DNA of 64,000 nucleotides from Varroa destructor (Eukaryota > Arthropoda > Arachnida > Mesostigmata > Varroidae), in the NCBI RefSeq assembly GCF_002443255.2, contig NW_019211454.1, positions 52,704,118-52,768,117 on the forward strand, given 5' to 3'. Shown here piece after piece: positions 11,501 to 22,140 of this stretch. The notes below the pieces were generated by a model, which was given only the letters and a program-made list of their open reading frames with translations, did not search any database and was not told the DNA's origin. The position numbers and the translations under genes are program-made. How positions within the stretch are numbered: position 1 is the first letter of the stretch; each line of letters starts with the position of its first letter.

Positions 11501-13803
11501 CCTGGGTCAGCTGAAAAAAAAACTGAAAACATTGATTTACTTGGACTAACTGTGCTCTCACGTTGTTTTATTTATGTCGTGTAGAATTTTAGGTGACTTG
11601 AAAACTAACGATGAAATTAGAGGAGCTTTTTCAGATTAATTAGCTAAAATCTTTTCAGGAGGTAGACGCACAGAAAAAGCTAAAGCAGATATAACTGAAT
11701 ATTGGTGGATATTTTGCTAAAAGGGGTATTACTCGAAATATGCAAAATCGAGCGTGATCGCTACGTGAAAAGTCTTCGAGATAATAAGATAAAAGTTCAA
11801 TCATATTTTAACGTACTTTCTCATACGATCTCTACTGAACACATTACGCTGCCATCGGTGTTCTAGTTACCATGTAAGCTTTTGTCTCACGCGCCACTTT
11901 TCGTGAACCACTTTCAATGGAGCCACGTACTCCGATGGGACTTAACGTACCGAAAATTTTACCAGGCTTTATTTAATCACCTACCAGCGAAGGATATTTA
12001 TGATTATTTTCCTGCATTGTTCGACATGGTTCTGTCCTCGGTACTAGTACGTCAACTTATGGGCACGTTGATCAAAATCTAAATATATTTTATCGCATCC
12101 TTTAGTTTTCAACTAAAATTCATTTGATTTATTGAAACAAAGATGGTTGGTTATAGCACGAGTTACTTTTAGTTGAAACCTATTTTCGTTGACTATCTAT
12201 GGCAGGTGATAGTGAAGATACGTTTTTAATTCTTCTTCATATCTCAGGTCCCGGCGGTACGTTTTTGCTTAACTAAGAACAATCGCATATTACTCTATGT
12301 CTATTAATTTTTTCATCATATTCTTCTGTATGTGTTCTGCTTCCTATTACTTTATTTTGTCCACTGTTCTACATGGTGATTGTTGTCATTTCTATCAGTG
12401 ACGTTAACGCAGCAGTGACTAGCCGAAAACCGCGAACTACTTGATCGACGGGACGCGCCTATCGCTTCAATCGAGAATGTTCAGTAAATGTAAATTCAAG
12501 CTGACACTTTTCTTGGGTACTATTTACCTGCACGTTGACACAGATTTTACATAGCAAAAATCAATAATAGATAATATATAATAATAGGTAATAATGAACT
12601 GTTAATGCATGTGGATGATACAACTCGATCGTGGATATCTATTGTAATAGTGCAAAAAAGGCCATTTGCAATCATGGCCGAAGCATCAAATGAATATATA
12701 TCTTAGTTGTTAGCGAACTCCAGAAGGCCACTGTACCATATATTATAATTTAATGTCAACATCTGTTCTGAATATTTGCGTCTATTAACTGCACGTGGTA
12801 TTTGGAACAAGACACAGCTTCATAATGATTATTTTTGTGGAATTTTTTAGGCGTTTTCTATTTATTTTTCTTTTGATGCTATAAAGTGAAGTGTTTGTAT
12901 TAACTGTTTGATGTTTTGTTTGATCGTAGCCTTCGAGAATAGCAGCCTGAATTTTCGAGTTGGTTTTATGTGTCCTTTCTTCTTAAAATGTCAGCGGATG
13001 TCTACCAAAGGTGCCGTATGTATAGGGTTTCCAGTCGCGTTTTACATAACTTGTTACTGCTGTGAGAGCTAGAATTTTTCTTTTACTTGGAACATTATTG
13101 GGTGTATATCTTTGACATTTATAGCACTAGAAATCTGCAAAACGGAAAAGTCTCATTTCTCGTTTTTGTACGTACGACAGTAGCTCCCATACAATTGGCA
13201 ACAGCACAGAAGCTATAGATACACTTACCAAGCATTGTGAAGAACACTCAAAACGGAACAAGAGTGTCGAAATTAGAAGGCGAAGGCTGAGATATTTGCT
13301 CTTATCACACTTAGGTTCTTTCAATTTGAGATAATAGAAAATGTTGACGACAGCCTTCCCTTTTTCTATTACCAATATCAGTAAATTAGAAATTACCTCA
13401 AGCTAGAAGTATATTACCTTTTCAGCATTATATCTATGGCATTATATCTAAATTCATTTTAACTCCATAAATAGGAATAAAGCTTCATTTGACCGTGTGG
13501 TTACACATCCGCGGAAAGAAAAATCCTATTGGAAATCTGTAAAGTTTTGAAGCTGGTAACCTCGAAGTGGTCTATTCAACAGATTACTGATCCCATTAAT
13601 GCATAAACCAATCTCGCATTCAAAGCTACTAATGATTTGTTTTATTCTTATGTATGTGTCTTCTATAAATATCTTTGGTTGGCGTATAGGGTGAGGCTTG
13701 GTCTGCAGAGAAACAAATGGATAAGCTTTCGTTAACGGCCCATATCGACGATGTCATTCCCGAAGAAGCCCTGCAAATCAGCAGCTTCAACGAAAAATGC
13801 TGA
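2294..13803 (+). CDS. 5'-nucleotidase-family metallophosphoesterase, ten-exon gene (591 aa)
   Basis: Joining exons 2294-2546, 3455-3594, 4361-4622, 4881-5054, 5213-5415, 5661-5780, 5985-6164, 7269-7399, 11121-11319 and 13690-13803 gives 1776 nt: 591 codons plus TGA, with every junction GT-AG and phase-consistent. The N-terminal half is a calcineurin-like metallophosphoesterase domain: ND (D12), SGD (D49), NHD (N81, H82), LTH (H185) and GGHDH (H208, H210). The C-terminal half has the 5'-nucleotidase substrate domain signatures NSGTLR (exon 5) and GKDGYD (exon 7). The family hydrolyses phosphate esters such as nucleoside monophosphates. There is no signal peptide or GPI tail, so a cytosolic enzyme is likelier than an ecto-5'-nucleotidase. 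Residue 14, usually His in the DxH motif, is Tyr. The last 145 residues are a basic, low-similarity tail. The exact substrate cannot be assigned; a short extra exon between exons 9 and 10 cannot be excluded. Confidence 0.9.
3455..3594 (+). CDS. Nucleotidase exon 2
   Basis: Acceptor TTTCTGTATTAG|AT, donor AAAAAG|GTAGAA, 140 nt, phase 1 to phase 0. It encodes DFGVDNLIDFKDKC followed by PWLMSNVVD and ends ERTGKK. This links the NHD motif to the rest of the phosphoesterase core. Confidence 0.9.
4361..4622 (+). CDS. Nucleotidase exon 3 (LTH and GGHDH metal ligands)
   Basis: Acceptor GCGTTGTTTTAG|TTT, donor GCAG|GTGGGC, 262 nt, phase 0 to phase 1. It encodes FGIIGLVEEEWLATL, then ALTHMR (H185) and LILGGHDHVYEI (H208 and H210), the C-terminal metal ligands of the phosphoesterase domain. 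The coding frame opens at TTT, well upstream of any Met, as expected of an internal exon. Confidence 0.92.
4881..5054 (+). CDS. Nucleotidase exon 4
   Basis: Acceptor GATGTTTGCAG|GA, donor TTCAAG|GTGAGA, 174 nt, phase 1 to phase 1. It encodes GKYIVKSGTDFRQFSKI, a family-typical block after the GGHDH motif, then an acidic stretch KYDEDEDLLQELKKYD that forms the linker to the C-terminal domain. Confidence 0.9.
5213..5415 (+). CDS. Nucleotidase exon 5 (NSGTLR substrate-domain motif)
   Basis: Acceptor CGCTCAAGCAG|GT, with an unusually pyrimidine-poor tract; donor GATTTG|GTGAGC; 203 nt, phase 1 to phase 0. It encodes SSIRTSETNLGNFITDVML, then LALLNSGTLRSDR, the nucleotide-binding signature of the 5'-nucleotidase C-terminal domain. 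The frame also stays open for some distance upstream in the intron, but only the CAG at 5210-5212 restores phase with exon 4. Confidence 0.9.
5661..5780 (+). CDS. Nucleotidase exon 6
   Basis: Acceptor ATCTTTATTCCAG|GTG, donor CCACAG|GTAAGT (a full-consensus site), 120 nt, phase 0 to phase 0. It encodes VTVLPMMDSLIVLEVTGKQ, then GALENGVS and LEGRFPQ, typical of the 5'-nucleotidase C-terminal domain. Confidence 0.93.
5985..6164 (+). CDS. Nucleotidase exon 7
   Basis: Acceptor ATTGCTTATCTTAG|GTG, donor ATATTG|GTAACT, 180 nt, phase 0 to phase 0. It encodes VSGVSFAFDPRKPAGKR and then YLYQGKDGYDILKN, the substrate-stacking motif of the family. Confidence 0.93.
6369..7036 (+). mobile_element. Decayed mariner-family transposase, internally deleted
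   Basis: Inside nucleotidase intron 7, same strand. Three separated blocks read as a mariner transposase. The first is the N-terminal helix-turn-helix at 6369-6479 (AAKAIRNFCVEYGV then IADRAAQRSLKRHRK, stopped by TGA at 6480). The second is the first catalytic region near 6642-6725 (FLRKLITDDEQRSLYIN, in place of the usual TGDEKW-type motif, first Asp retained). The third is the extreme C terminus at 6989-7036 (WRWEKIITSNNE then TAA). An intermediate block near 6570 reads KAWQRRKLSEENK. Frames shift and stops occur between blocks. The span is about 670 nt against roughly 1030 for an intact gene, so most of the catalytic core between the second and third Asp is missing. I could not define terminal inverted repeats. 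Dead element. Confidence 0.75.
7269..7399 (+). CDS. Nucleotidase exon 8
   Basis: Acceptor TCGCTCTTTCAG|ATG, donor AAGGAG|GTTTGT, 131 nt, phase 0 to phase 2. It encodes ELCTAVQNHFQAIKML and ends HHRQSLVALSRR. The final Arg is completed by the first base of exon 9, giving SRRHSVVRM across a 3.7-kb intron. Confidence 0.88.
8455..8572 (+). other. Coding-like block in nucleotidase intron 8 (orphan exon candidate)
   Basis: An open frame from a CCCAG acceptor-like site to GGAC|GTAAAA reads PGDGVLLSLLNLKDERFEHE and then YKLDIRRFVMGERLNAVPD. It is GC-richer than its surroundings. Its start phase fits exon 8, but its 118-nt length would shift exon 9 out of frame, so it is not a cassette exon of this gene. 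I do not recognise the protein. Confidence 0.25.
8844..8943. other. Assembly gap of 100 N
   Basis: Exactly 100 N, the conventional placeholder for a scaffold gap of unknown size. It lies in intron 8 of the nucleotidase gene. The true intron length is therefore unknown. Confidence 0.99.
9423..9482. repeat. 60-bp near-perfect palindrome
   Basis: The left arm, ending in ATTCTCTTATAATATAT, is mirrored on the opposite strand by ATATATTATAAGAGAAT; the outer part pairs TAAAGTACG with CGTACTTTA. I count one mismatched pair over about 30 base pairs and essentially no loop. It follows a (TA)n run. Candidates are a cruciform-forming palindrome or a tiny foldback element. Confidence 0.9.
10302..10472 (-). 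mobile_element. N-terminal fragment of a second mariner-type transposase
   Basis: On the minus strand 57 codons, with a single internal TAG, read FFEGHCAANTHGGLVNTVGQ, then EASSESTMRECCERFKNED, stop, SVEDQQG. The order AA-T-LV-T-G-EA-S-ST then RFKN-D-SVED matches the double helix-turn-helix and linker of mariner transposases. No catalytic DDD region was recognisable in the 800 bases that would follow (down to about 9500), so this is a truncated or very decayed copy. It lies antisense in intron 8 of the nucleotidase gene. Confidence 0.55.
11121..11319 (+). CDS. Nucleotidase exon 9 (basic tail)
   Basis: Acceptor TTTCCTGTTTATAG|G, donor CGCGAG|GTTTGA, 199 nt, phase 2 to phase 0. It encodes HSVVRMAEEAHHGHNRQPVL, then a charged, probably disordered stretch ending SPRVEGRIVVLARE. 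The ATG at 11137 is internal, not a start, because the frame is open back to the acceptor and joins exon 8 in phase. Confidence 0.8.
13690..13803 (+). CDS. Nucleotidase exon 10 (C terminus)
   Basis: Acceptor TTTGGTTGGCGTATAG|GGT, in phase 0 with exon 9. It encodes GEAWSAEKQMDKLSL, then the acidic tail HIDDVIPEEALQISS and a TGA stop at 13801-13803. A polyadenylation signal follows 340 bases later. This being the last exon is inferred from frame and position. Confidence 0.72.
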   Translation, partial: GEAWSAEKQMDKLSLTAHIDDVIPEEALQISSFNEKC

Positions 13804-14140
13804 TCATTCAAAGGCAGAGTATAAATGATATATTTTTGTGTGGAACTAATAGCGCTAGAAGTAACAGCAATGAAAGCATTGTTTGGACAGCGAGCCGTTG
13901 CAAAAGCGCTAATGACTACACAGACGAAAGTCCTTTTAGAGATCATGAACAGGTTCTCGTTAAGATAGAACGGTCCTTTTTTATCCTTACTGATTCGATT
14001 GCAAACAAAAAAGAAACAAGTTCACCCTATTGTATACCTCGGCACTTCGGCTTTATGGACGCGGAATGTAGATCGGATCTGGCAAACAACGACACGCAGC
14101 AGTTATACATTTAGCTATAGGCCTAGCTCTAGACGATAGA

Positions 14141-14146
14141 AATAAA
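14141..14146 (+). terminator. Polyadenylation signal AATAAA of the nucleotidase gene
   Basis: AATAAA lies 338 bases after the TGA of exon 10, followed by a T-rich stretch (ATCTTATTTTAATTTTATC). It is the first canonical hexamer after the stop, giving a 3' UTR of about 0.36 kb. Confidence 0.65.
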
Positions 14147-14165
14147 TTCTGATCTTATTTTAATT

Positions 14166-17100
14166 TTATCTTAAATTATTTGATCATGTCTACAAGTTCC
14201 ACTAGGTGAAGTATATTCTTGGGGTGACTTTTATGTCGTCGTTATGTGAAAAGTGGGCTCTCATGCCCCTGCATGGCCTAAAGACTGTGCGGAGAGACTG
14301 TGTGGTGTGCGAATGATTTTTTTGAAGACGACACAAGTCCGATTGACCCAAAAAGCCAATGGCCAGCCACCGCGGTAACTGTTGCGCATAAGACATGACT
14401 TCGATACAGTCATACCGGTAAAATTACCGAGAGATAAAAGAATTTAACCATAAGCTATTCAAGTGTTAGATTCAACCAAGTTTGTATTGCCGAAGACCGA
14501 TGTACACAATGAAACAAGTCGTTGAATGGCTAGACAACGAAAGAAACTAACAACATGATCACTATAATATATATACAATCTTAAAGATAATTATGCTTGA
14601 AATAATATTTATCTCTATTATTATACTTCGTCAGTGGCATAGGCCAAAGGCAAACAATGAGTTAATGTCTATGATGACGAAAAGTAAACCGTAGTAATAA
14701 AGTATATAACTAAGGAATCCATAATGACTACTCGTTGGAAACGAAGCCTATAAAAAAATCTGTTGTCCTTTAAGACACGATTTACGAGGATGGAGTGACG
14801 ATTTGCGCGCACCGTTAGGTATTTGGATTTGAAAAAGTGCTGAAATGGCATCATAGAAGGCTTATTAACTCATATTACTCATGGCAAGGAGTAAAGCTCT
14901 ATAGGCGAAACACATAGGTTCCATAGTTATTTTCTAGTACCCAAGCTATAAGGCAAATAGAGGATTTCGACAAAAGAGTTTCAACAATAGTATACATTTA
15001 TACGATATAGATCCTAATAGAACGGTAAATTTTTGACTCTCATATAATCAATTATGTTCCGATAATTTAAAAATATATTTTATCATTTTTTTTACACAAG
15101 ATAATAATGAAATACAAAGAGTGTATACAAGCACGCAGTCAAGTTCTATCGCCGTAATGTTATAACATATGCTATACAAGTTGAACATTTATACAGATGA
15201 TGCATTTTGTCTATCTACTTATTTGGAAAATACGAAAACCAGTTTTGTAAAGTTTATAAAATATTTTCATTGTTCGGTAACTTCTATCTTAGTTCAGTTG
15301 ATGATTTCACCTAGGAAAGGCTGATTTGACAATTATTTACATAAACAAAAACGCGTTCATTTCTAGCATTGTGCGTGTTCATGATATAAATCAAGTGGAT
15401 TATGTTGAAGATAAACAACTTAGCGTTTGTTGCAATGAATCTGTCCGGTATAATATACAATTGCGCTGGAGAATCGCACCCTTCAGAATTACAAACGTCA
15501 ATGGCTAGACGTCAAAGTGAAGAAGAAAATGCGGCACGCATAACTATACCATGTTTACTATATTATTACCGCCTCATTTACTCTAGAATATCTAGACCTG
15601 AAACGTATTTCACAATTTTGGTGCAAAAGAAAATAGGTAAACAATATGCCACTGGAACTTGTTTGTCCTTAATACACCTATTCGGGATCTATGATGCGTG
15701 TTTATCCTTTGACTGCCTATGCTAAGCTTGTACTTGGTACTAATGTCACTGAAGATTGATAGAAAACATCAGTCAGCAGATATGCATTTTTTATGCAAAA
15801 AAAGAAAAAATATGCTTCAAAATATTATGGTCAACAGTGATTAGATAGAACTGAGAAAAGCGTTTGCTCTTATTAAAATTCAAGTGATCAATGTTAATGA
15901 TTGCTAGGCTTTCAGTTTTGAGCTTGTATTAAAGCTATAGCAGAAAACACCTGTTAGAATGACAAATGTCAAGGCTAACGGTTTAGTAAAAGTAAGTAAT
16001 TTTTCTAGTGAAAAATCGTGGTCCATTAACCAGGACTAGGTGCGAAGAAGAGTAAAGCTAGTTTTTCAATAGAAGTGCGCTGTGTGTGAGAAAATAAGAG
16101 ATGTCAAATACAATCCGACACAGTAATAACGTACATAATAATCTTATGAAAAATATGATGAAATACCTACATTTCTATGATATGTTGCTGCCTTATTTAT
16201 TTGCGAATTTATCGAAAAATAAAGCTAATCATAATTCATTTTTCAAAACTGTTTTTCTATGGCCGCGACTTTCGGTTACCGCATGTCTTTGTTAATGTCT
16301 AAACGACTCAATGGGAAATTTTATCTACTTCCCAGCAGCCTCACACATGCTATATGCTGTACATATCGAAAACGTATTGAACGTTTGGCGCAATTTTTTC
16401 TGGACTGTCTTTAACGGAGATTTTGACTAGTTTAAAAAGAAAAAACAATTATGCTGAATGAACGACTAATACGGGATATTTTTCTTCTTGTATAGACACT
16501 GAACACGCGAAGCTCCCCATAAGGGCATATATAAAATAGTTGCTTTTTTAGCCTACTGTGTTCCATTGACTATTCCCTTTGAAGGTGAGGGTACCCTCTC
16601 TGTTTTGCCCTTGCCATTAAGTTAAGACGATATTTCCCCCACTGCCAACTGGATTCCGATACTGAAGCATGTTTTCTTCAAACGAGTACCCAAGGGTTTC
16701 TCTAACGAAGCGCGGCTCCGGGAGAGCTTTGTGAACACTTAAGGGATTACTTTCGGTGTCTATTAAGGCAAATCGTCTACGAAGTTGGTGGCATTAGCTT
16801 CCCTTAATTGTGTGAGATACCGTTGATAAGTTGGTCAGGGATATGTTCCTTTTCTAGCTGACGTGTTTACGAGTTAATATTTTTAGAACTTTTAGAAGCG
16901 TGGATTAACACTGAGCATGTAATCAGGACCGTAATTTATATGCAGTGTTTCTCCTAGGAAGTACTCTATGAAGAAGATTATCTGATAAGCTAGCTCAGCC
17001 TCAAGACCAACCTCAACAATGGATAGTAACAGCACGGTAGGATCTCAGTTATATATTGGTTTGATCGAAACTGCAAATCATCTATACATTCAGCTATATT

Positions 17101-20100
17101 ACTTTCGTTACAGAAAGACACAGTTAGCTATTATTAATTTCAAACTATTAGAAATCACTACAATAAGCGCTGCGCGTGGCTTTTTAGAGAAATTCACTTT
17201 TTAGATAGGATGTTTGCGATAATAAATCTGCTCTGTAGTTGGTTCAAGGAGTGCCCACGCCGAACGCCAGCAGTCAAGCATACGTTATATAGATTCCCTA
17301 ATCCCGATCGAGAATATTGTTGGAATGTACCTAAGACAAGTTAATATAAAGCTAAAGCTAAGAGAAAAAAATAGTAGAAACCCAATTCGCTTTTCGGTTT
17401 GGGCATAGAAATTACACATGCTACAGATTTAGGTGCATCGCAGAATTTCACTCATATAGGATTCATAAGTGTGGTATTATATTGCTTTCTGAGTGAAATA
17501 GGTTCAAAGTATTTAGTGTACGGTTTCAAAAGTGGTATACAGTCGATAATGACTAGCCTTGTAGCGAGAAGTTATCGGCCCTAAGAAAGGTCCGCATGAA
17601 ATTGTGTGCACAGACCCGAAGTCAGTCACCTGCACGTTATGTCTGCATTAACCGGAATCGAAGGTGGGTAACGGAAAACCCGAAGGCCGCTACGTTCATG
17701 AATGACATCTCTGGTTTTGCCCTTTTGACCACAAAGTTACTAAGATTTACCTTGTAGGTACCTACAACATCAGTGCATATGACGATACAATAGAATATTG
17801 TTCTTTCGTCGTCGTTTTTTCATTTCAAAGACACAGTCTGGTCTCGCACCTGACCTAACAAAGGGTCTCAAATCACACAAATCTAACCATTAAGCGAACA
17901 ATCTAAACATTACAAAACTTTACCATAATATCAGACATTTAAAAAGCGCGCCAGAATCGACTTCAGTGTTTCGACCAAATACTGCGATTATTCAAGAAAG
18001 AAACGAAATAATTAAAAAAATGTTTATTAAACATCCGTTATATATATACATATATATCCTTAATACTAATAGAAGCAATCTGTATGATTGACATTCATAG
18101 AGGTAAAGTAATTAAAAAGGTAAAGTATTGGGGTGCGATATTTGTAGCTGTAATGCTTTGTATAATGACCAAATAACCTGCTTTCTAGCGTTTGGGTTTT
18201 TTCAACCGGCCTGGACAATATAATAAACTGTTGGCTTCAAAAGTTGCTTGGAACCGCAAGAGTATACTTTGTAGAGATAGTAACAAGTTGCCTTTTTCTA
18301 TTGAAAGCTTGTCACAAAAGTGTAATGCCATCAAGGGAACCGCGGACGACCGACAGACGACAGAACGGTCGATGAGCTGATATTAGGCCTCGGACGAGTT
18401 CTTAGCCAGCCTACTGTGCTTTAGTAGGAGCAGTTTCTGCTTTTAGAGTACATAGATGCTAGTCACAATATGTCCATGGGCCGTCCTTTGCCGGGACCGT
18501 AATGCATTCGGCCTTGTAGGAAGTAGTGATTATTAAGAAATGCAGTACTTTTGCTTGAATAAACTGATCATACGTAGTTGAACCTACTTGGATGCACTTC
18601 GAATGGACGATAGTTGAAATTTAGAAATATGGTTCGGGTAAAGTTTATGGAAAAAATCATCCGTTAGATGTTGATTCTTAGCGAAAGCTATACATATCAT
18701 TGGCTTTGAACTGGCACACAACCTGGTCTTAATTAAAAAGCTTCTGAAAAACGCATGTTAAAGATTTGTAGAATATGCTTCTCATTAGCTTAAAGTAATC
18801 GTTATCTCCTTATGATCATGCAGTGATAGCGTATTTAGCTATAGTGCTAGTAGTAGTATAGATCCTGCCGGCTAAAGCGAACTGTTTTACGTCTTATCAT
18901 TAATAAATATTACCTCATATACTCAGTACTCCGTCAGAAATAGTTCGTCTTATAGGTTAGGTAACTGTTTGTTTTGACTTAAGATAATTATTTAAGAGAT
19001 ATGCATGAATTCAACAGAAATCTCGAACAATACTTATACCTTGTCTTCGTGGTGGCAGTAACGGATCCGTAAAATATTTTCTTTAGAAATACAAGCATTT
19101 ACTAAAGGAATCCGAATCTCCTACGACCGTACGATGAATTCTTCAATTGTGATGCAGTGTATACACTGATAATATTGAAGTTAATCCCAACAATAGTAAC
19201 TACACAGAAGCTATCATATCCATGATACGTAAACTACCACAAAACTCAAAGACGTATCCTTACTTGCTAAATCATAAAAAGATGATTTAGCAAGTAATGT
19301 TTTGCTCAAAAAAATGATTCCGAAGAAGTATTTGCTTCACAACATCTGCTACGGACTTTCGCTATCTAGCTTATTCACTGACGGTAACATCAGTGACTGT
19401 AATAACACACAGATGTACATAGCACACAGATTTAACTTATTTTTGACACACAAGGAACCGCGCAAATGATTTCTGAGCAAATTTTAGCATTTCGGTGTAG
19501 TATCAGGAATGAGACTTTGCAACGTAGACATTGTCTCCAAAAAAATATCGTTCCTAACATATAGACGTATTTTTACCTATCAGTATAGCACGCTTGGCAG
19601 CTTGGAACTGCACAATAGCGATAGCATGTGAAAGTCCCACGAAGCAACTATGATGTAGTATTATCGAAATCCTAAAAGAGAACAAAAAAGCCTGTTACCT
19701 TTCATTGTACCGTTTTAGCTTGTTTGCATTTAGCTTTGTTCTGAGCTCCGTATACGATCGCCCATGCTTACTAAAAAGTATACGTATACACAACCGATCC
19801 TTCACATAAGGTCCCACAATCTAAACTGCGTGAAGTGGAAAACCACGGAAATAGCATAGTAGATTTGAATTATAGTAGCCGGTGGACAAAATATCGTACT
19901 GAAGACCCCATATTTGGGGAAGTTCTCTTCTGCGTTAAGGTGTACGTTACAACAAATTAAGCCAAAGGCTCACAGACGAGTGAGGTATAACCCAGTTTCA
20001 CTCAGTGGCCAACTTTTGTGTTTGAACAGCCTGGGTGCCACTTGTTTAGATATGTCACCTAAGTTAGATATCGATTCATGGTTGGGGGGGGTCTGCCGAG

Positions 20101-22078
20101 TTGTACCAGCTCCCTCAGTTCCAACTGTACTATGCGCGAGTACCGATTTTCCTTCCGTAAGCGGTACAATTTTGCTAAAAGTTCTTACTCAACCAGAACG
20201 AATTTCAGCATGATAAAGGACAATTATTAAACGTTTAAATCTGGATAAAACGACAGATTTGGAAACAGGGCAAGCCCACGCTTTTGAAACGAAATCGAGC
20301 TAATGCGTGATACGTCGCCGGTCAAAAAACACGTGCCTCGGATGTATTGTTCTTGACGTTCCGCGGAACAACTCACGCGTCAGTACTTCAAAGAATTCCG
20401 AAAACAGTCTTAGAATGTACGTACGCATCTATTCATTTCTCGAGTCAATTGATCCTGAGTTAATTTAAATATAAAGGTGGTTCGATGCAGTTCGAACAGA
20501 CTGATAAGCGGCTATATTAAATATCAGGAAATAAGGTCGTAGCAGAAGTGCATATTTTATTTCACCGGACAAGAATTACCCGCACCCACACAAGTTGTTA
20601 AACTAGACCTTTGCATAATATGGATTTGGGGTTGTCACAAGAAAAACTATTTTGTAAAAATCAGAAGTAAATGATTACAATAGTTGTCGCTAGACCAATA
20701 GCCAAATGTGAATATAAACAAGTTCTTGATTGGGGCAAAGCGCATCTATTTACCGGCGACCTTGTCGTAGTTGAAACTGGCAAGAGGAGGGCACGTAACT
20801 ACAACTGGTAAAGTGTTTTTTTTGCTGCTCTGGTTACCGAACGGACAACCATAGAGTAAACACGCCTAATACATTCTTAAAATTGACCCTTAACGCCTTG
20901 CGATAAGCAGTCTACTAAATGCTCATATAGACAGCTAATAATCCCTACTAAAAAAAAAGCTTCATTTCCTGTGCGTGTAGTCCGTGGGAAATGTCTTTTA
21001 CTCTAAATATAATAGGGGTCATTGTCAAGGCTAAAAGGACGGGAGCTCTTCTAAATCACTGAAATTTACGTTGGCAAAACTTTCAGGAGCAGACGAAGTT
21101 CAGGCAAAAGCTAATGGTGCAAACTGCATAAGCATTGCAGACAAGAAGCAGCGGTTATGACCTAGTATATATGACTATACCTATTAGATTTAACAAGAAC
21201 AAATATTCTATTCCACGAAAAATAGTACTTAAATATAATAAACCGTACAACTACTAATGTAAAGGCATGCTTATCTTTCTGCTGAAAAAGACAATTTTCA
21301 GAGATATAAGACAATGCAACATTCAAATCCCTTGCAAACACAGTATAATGGCATAAAATAGAGGTTTTAGGATGTCGTAATTCCGCACCGATGCACTTCT
21401 CGTATCTATAGTTAAGCTCGATGACACAGTTTCGATAGAATCCTATCTGAAGCTTTTTGTTGACGTACGTTTCTCAAATCCTAACAAATTGCATTGTGTA
21501 CAAACCTACCAAAAAGGAACAACTAATAATAAATGCAGTTATAGTAGAACATAACAAGAACGAGGATGATACCGTTAGATTTTCAGCGGATTTCTCTGGG
21601 ATCATACGATAAGTGCTAGGACTAAAGCGACGTATTTAGCTGAAGCACCCTGATCATCCAGCATATAGTTATAATAAATCTGATCCGTTAACGACGCTCT
21701 TACTATAATAAATCATGTTATTTTTCACCAAATTAGAATATTACTCCGTTCATGAATTTGTATCAACTCTCTTAGACTGGATGCTAAGGATTAGGTGATT
21801 TCCAGCTTAAGTTTAGATAAATCAACAAGTTATTGTAGGTTAGCTGTGTAACAAATACGAAGCCAAATATAACTTGAAAATTAAATTTCCAGCTACATGT
21901 ATTTCAATACGATCTCAGGTGGTATATTTAAAAATGATAACATCATCAATTTCATTTTCAACGTTTATTACCTAAACATCGATGAAGTGTCATGCACCTC
22001 CAAATATACCGGGGAATGCAAATAGTTATACGCTTGTCGGATGGATACGAAGATTTCGTTGCTTTACAATTAATAATT
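14166..22078. other. Long non-coding stretch, no gene recognised
   Basis: Nearly 8 kb of AT-rich sequence between the nucleotidase gene and the receptor gene. Open frames of 60-107 codons occur at about the frequency expected by chance and none has a recognisable domain. It contains a perfect hairpin at 19260-19297. A minus-strand frame near 16,600-16,790 and a plus-strand frame near 17,570-17,720 look somewhat protein-like and might be retroelement debris. The first exon(s) of the receptor gene should lie here but were not identified. Confidence 0.5.
19260..19297. repeat. Perfect 16-bp hairpin
   Basis: Arms TTACTTGCTAAATCAT and ATGATTTAGCAAGTAA are exact reverse complements separated by AAAAAG. 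It is isolated in intergenic DNA with no adjacent gene, so no function is assigned. Confidence 0.9.
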
Positions 22079-22109
22079 ATCCGAAACGTTAACTGTTAAC
22101 ATTTCGGAT
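22079..22109. repeat. Hairpin just upstream of the receptor exon
   Basis: ATCCGAAACGTTAAC and GTTAACATTTCGGAT pair over 14 of 15 positions with a one-base loop, 31 bases before the acceptor of the receptor's main exon. In pre-mRNA it would sit between branch-point region and 3' splice site. Function is unknown. Confidence 0.85.
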
Positions 22110-22140
22110 ACCCTATTGTCGTTGTTTATCTTTATTTCAG

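Noticed and set aside
13629..13946. 105-codon minus-strand frame over nucleotidase exon 10
   Set aside because: It overlaps a phase-matched exon in antisense and shows no domain of its own.
19914..20213. 99-codon plus-strand frame
   Set aside because: No recognisable domain and no splice or start context; probably chance.
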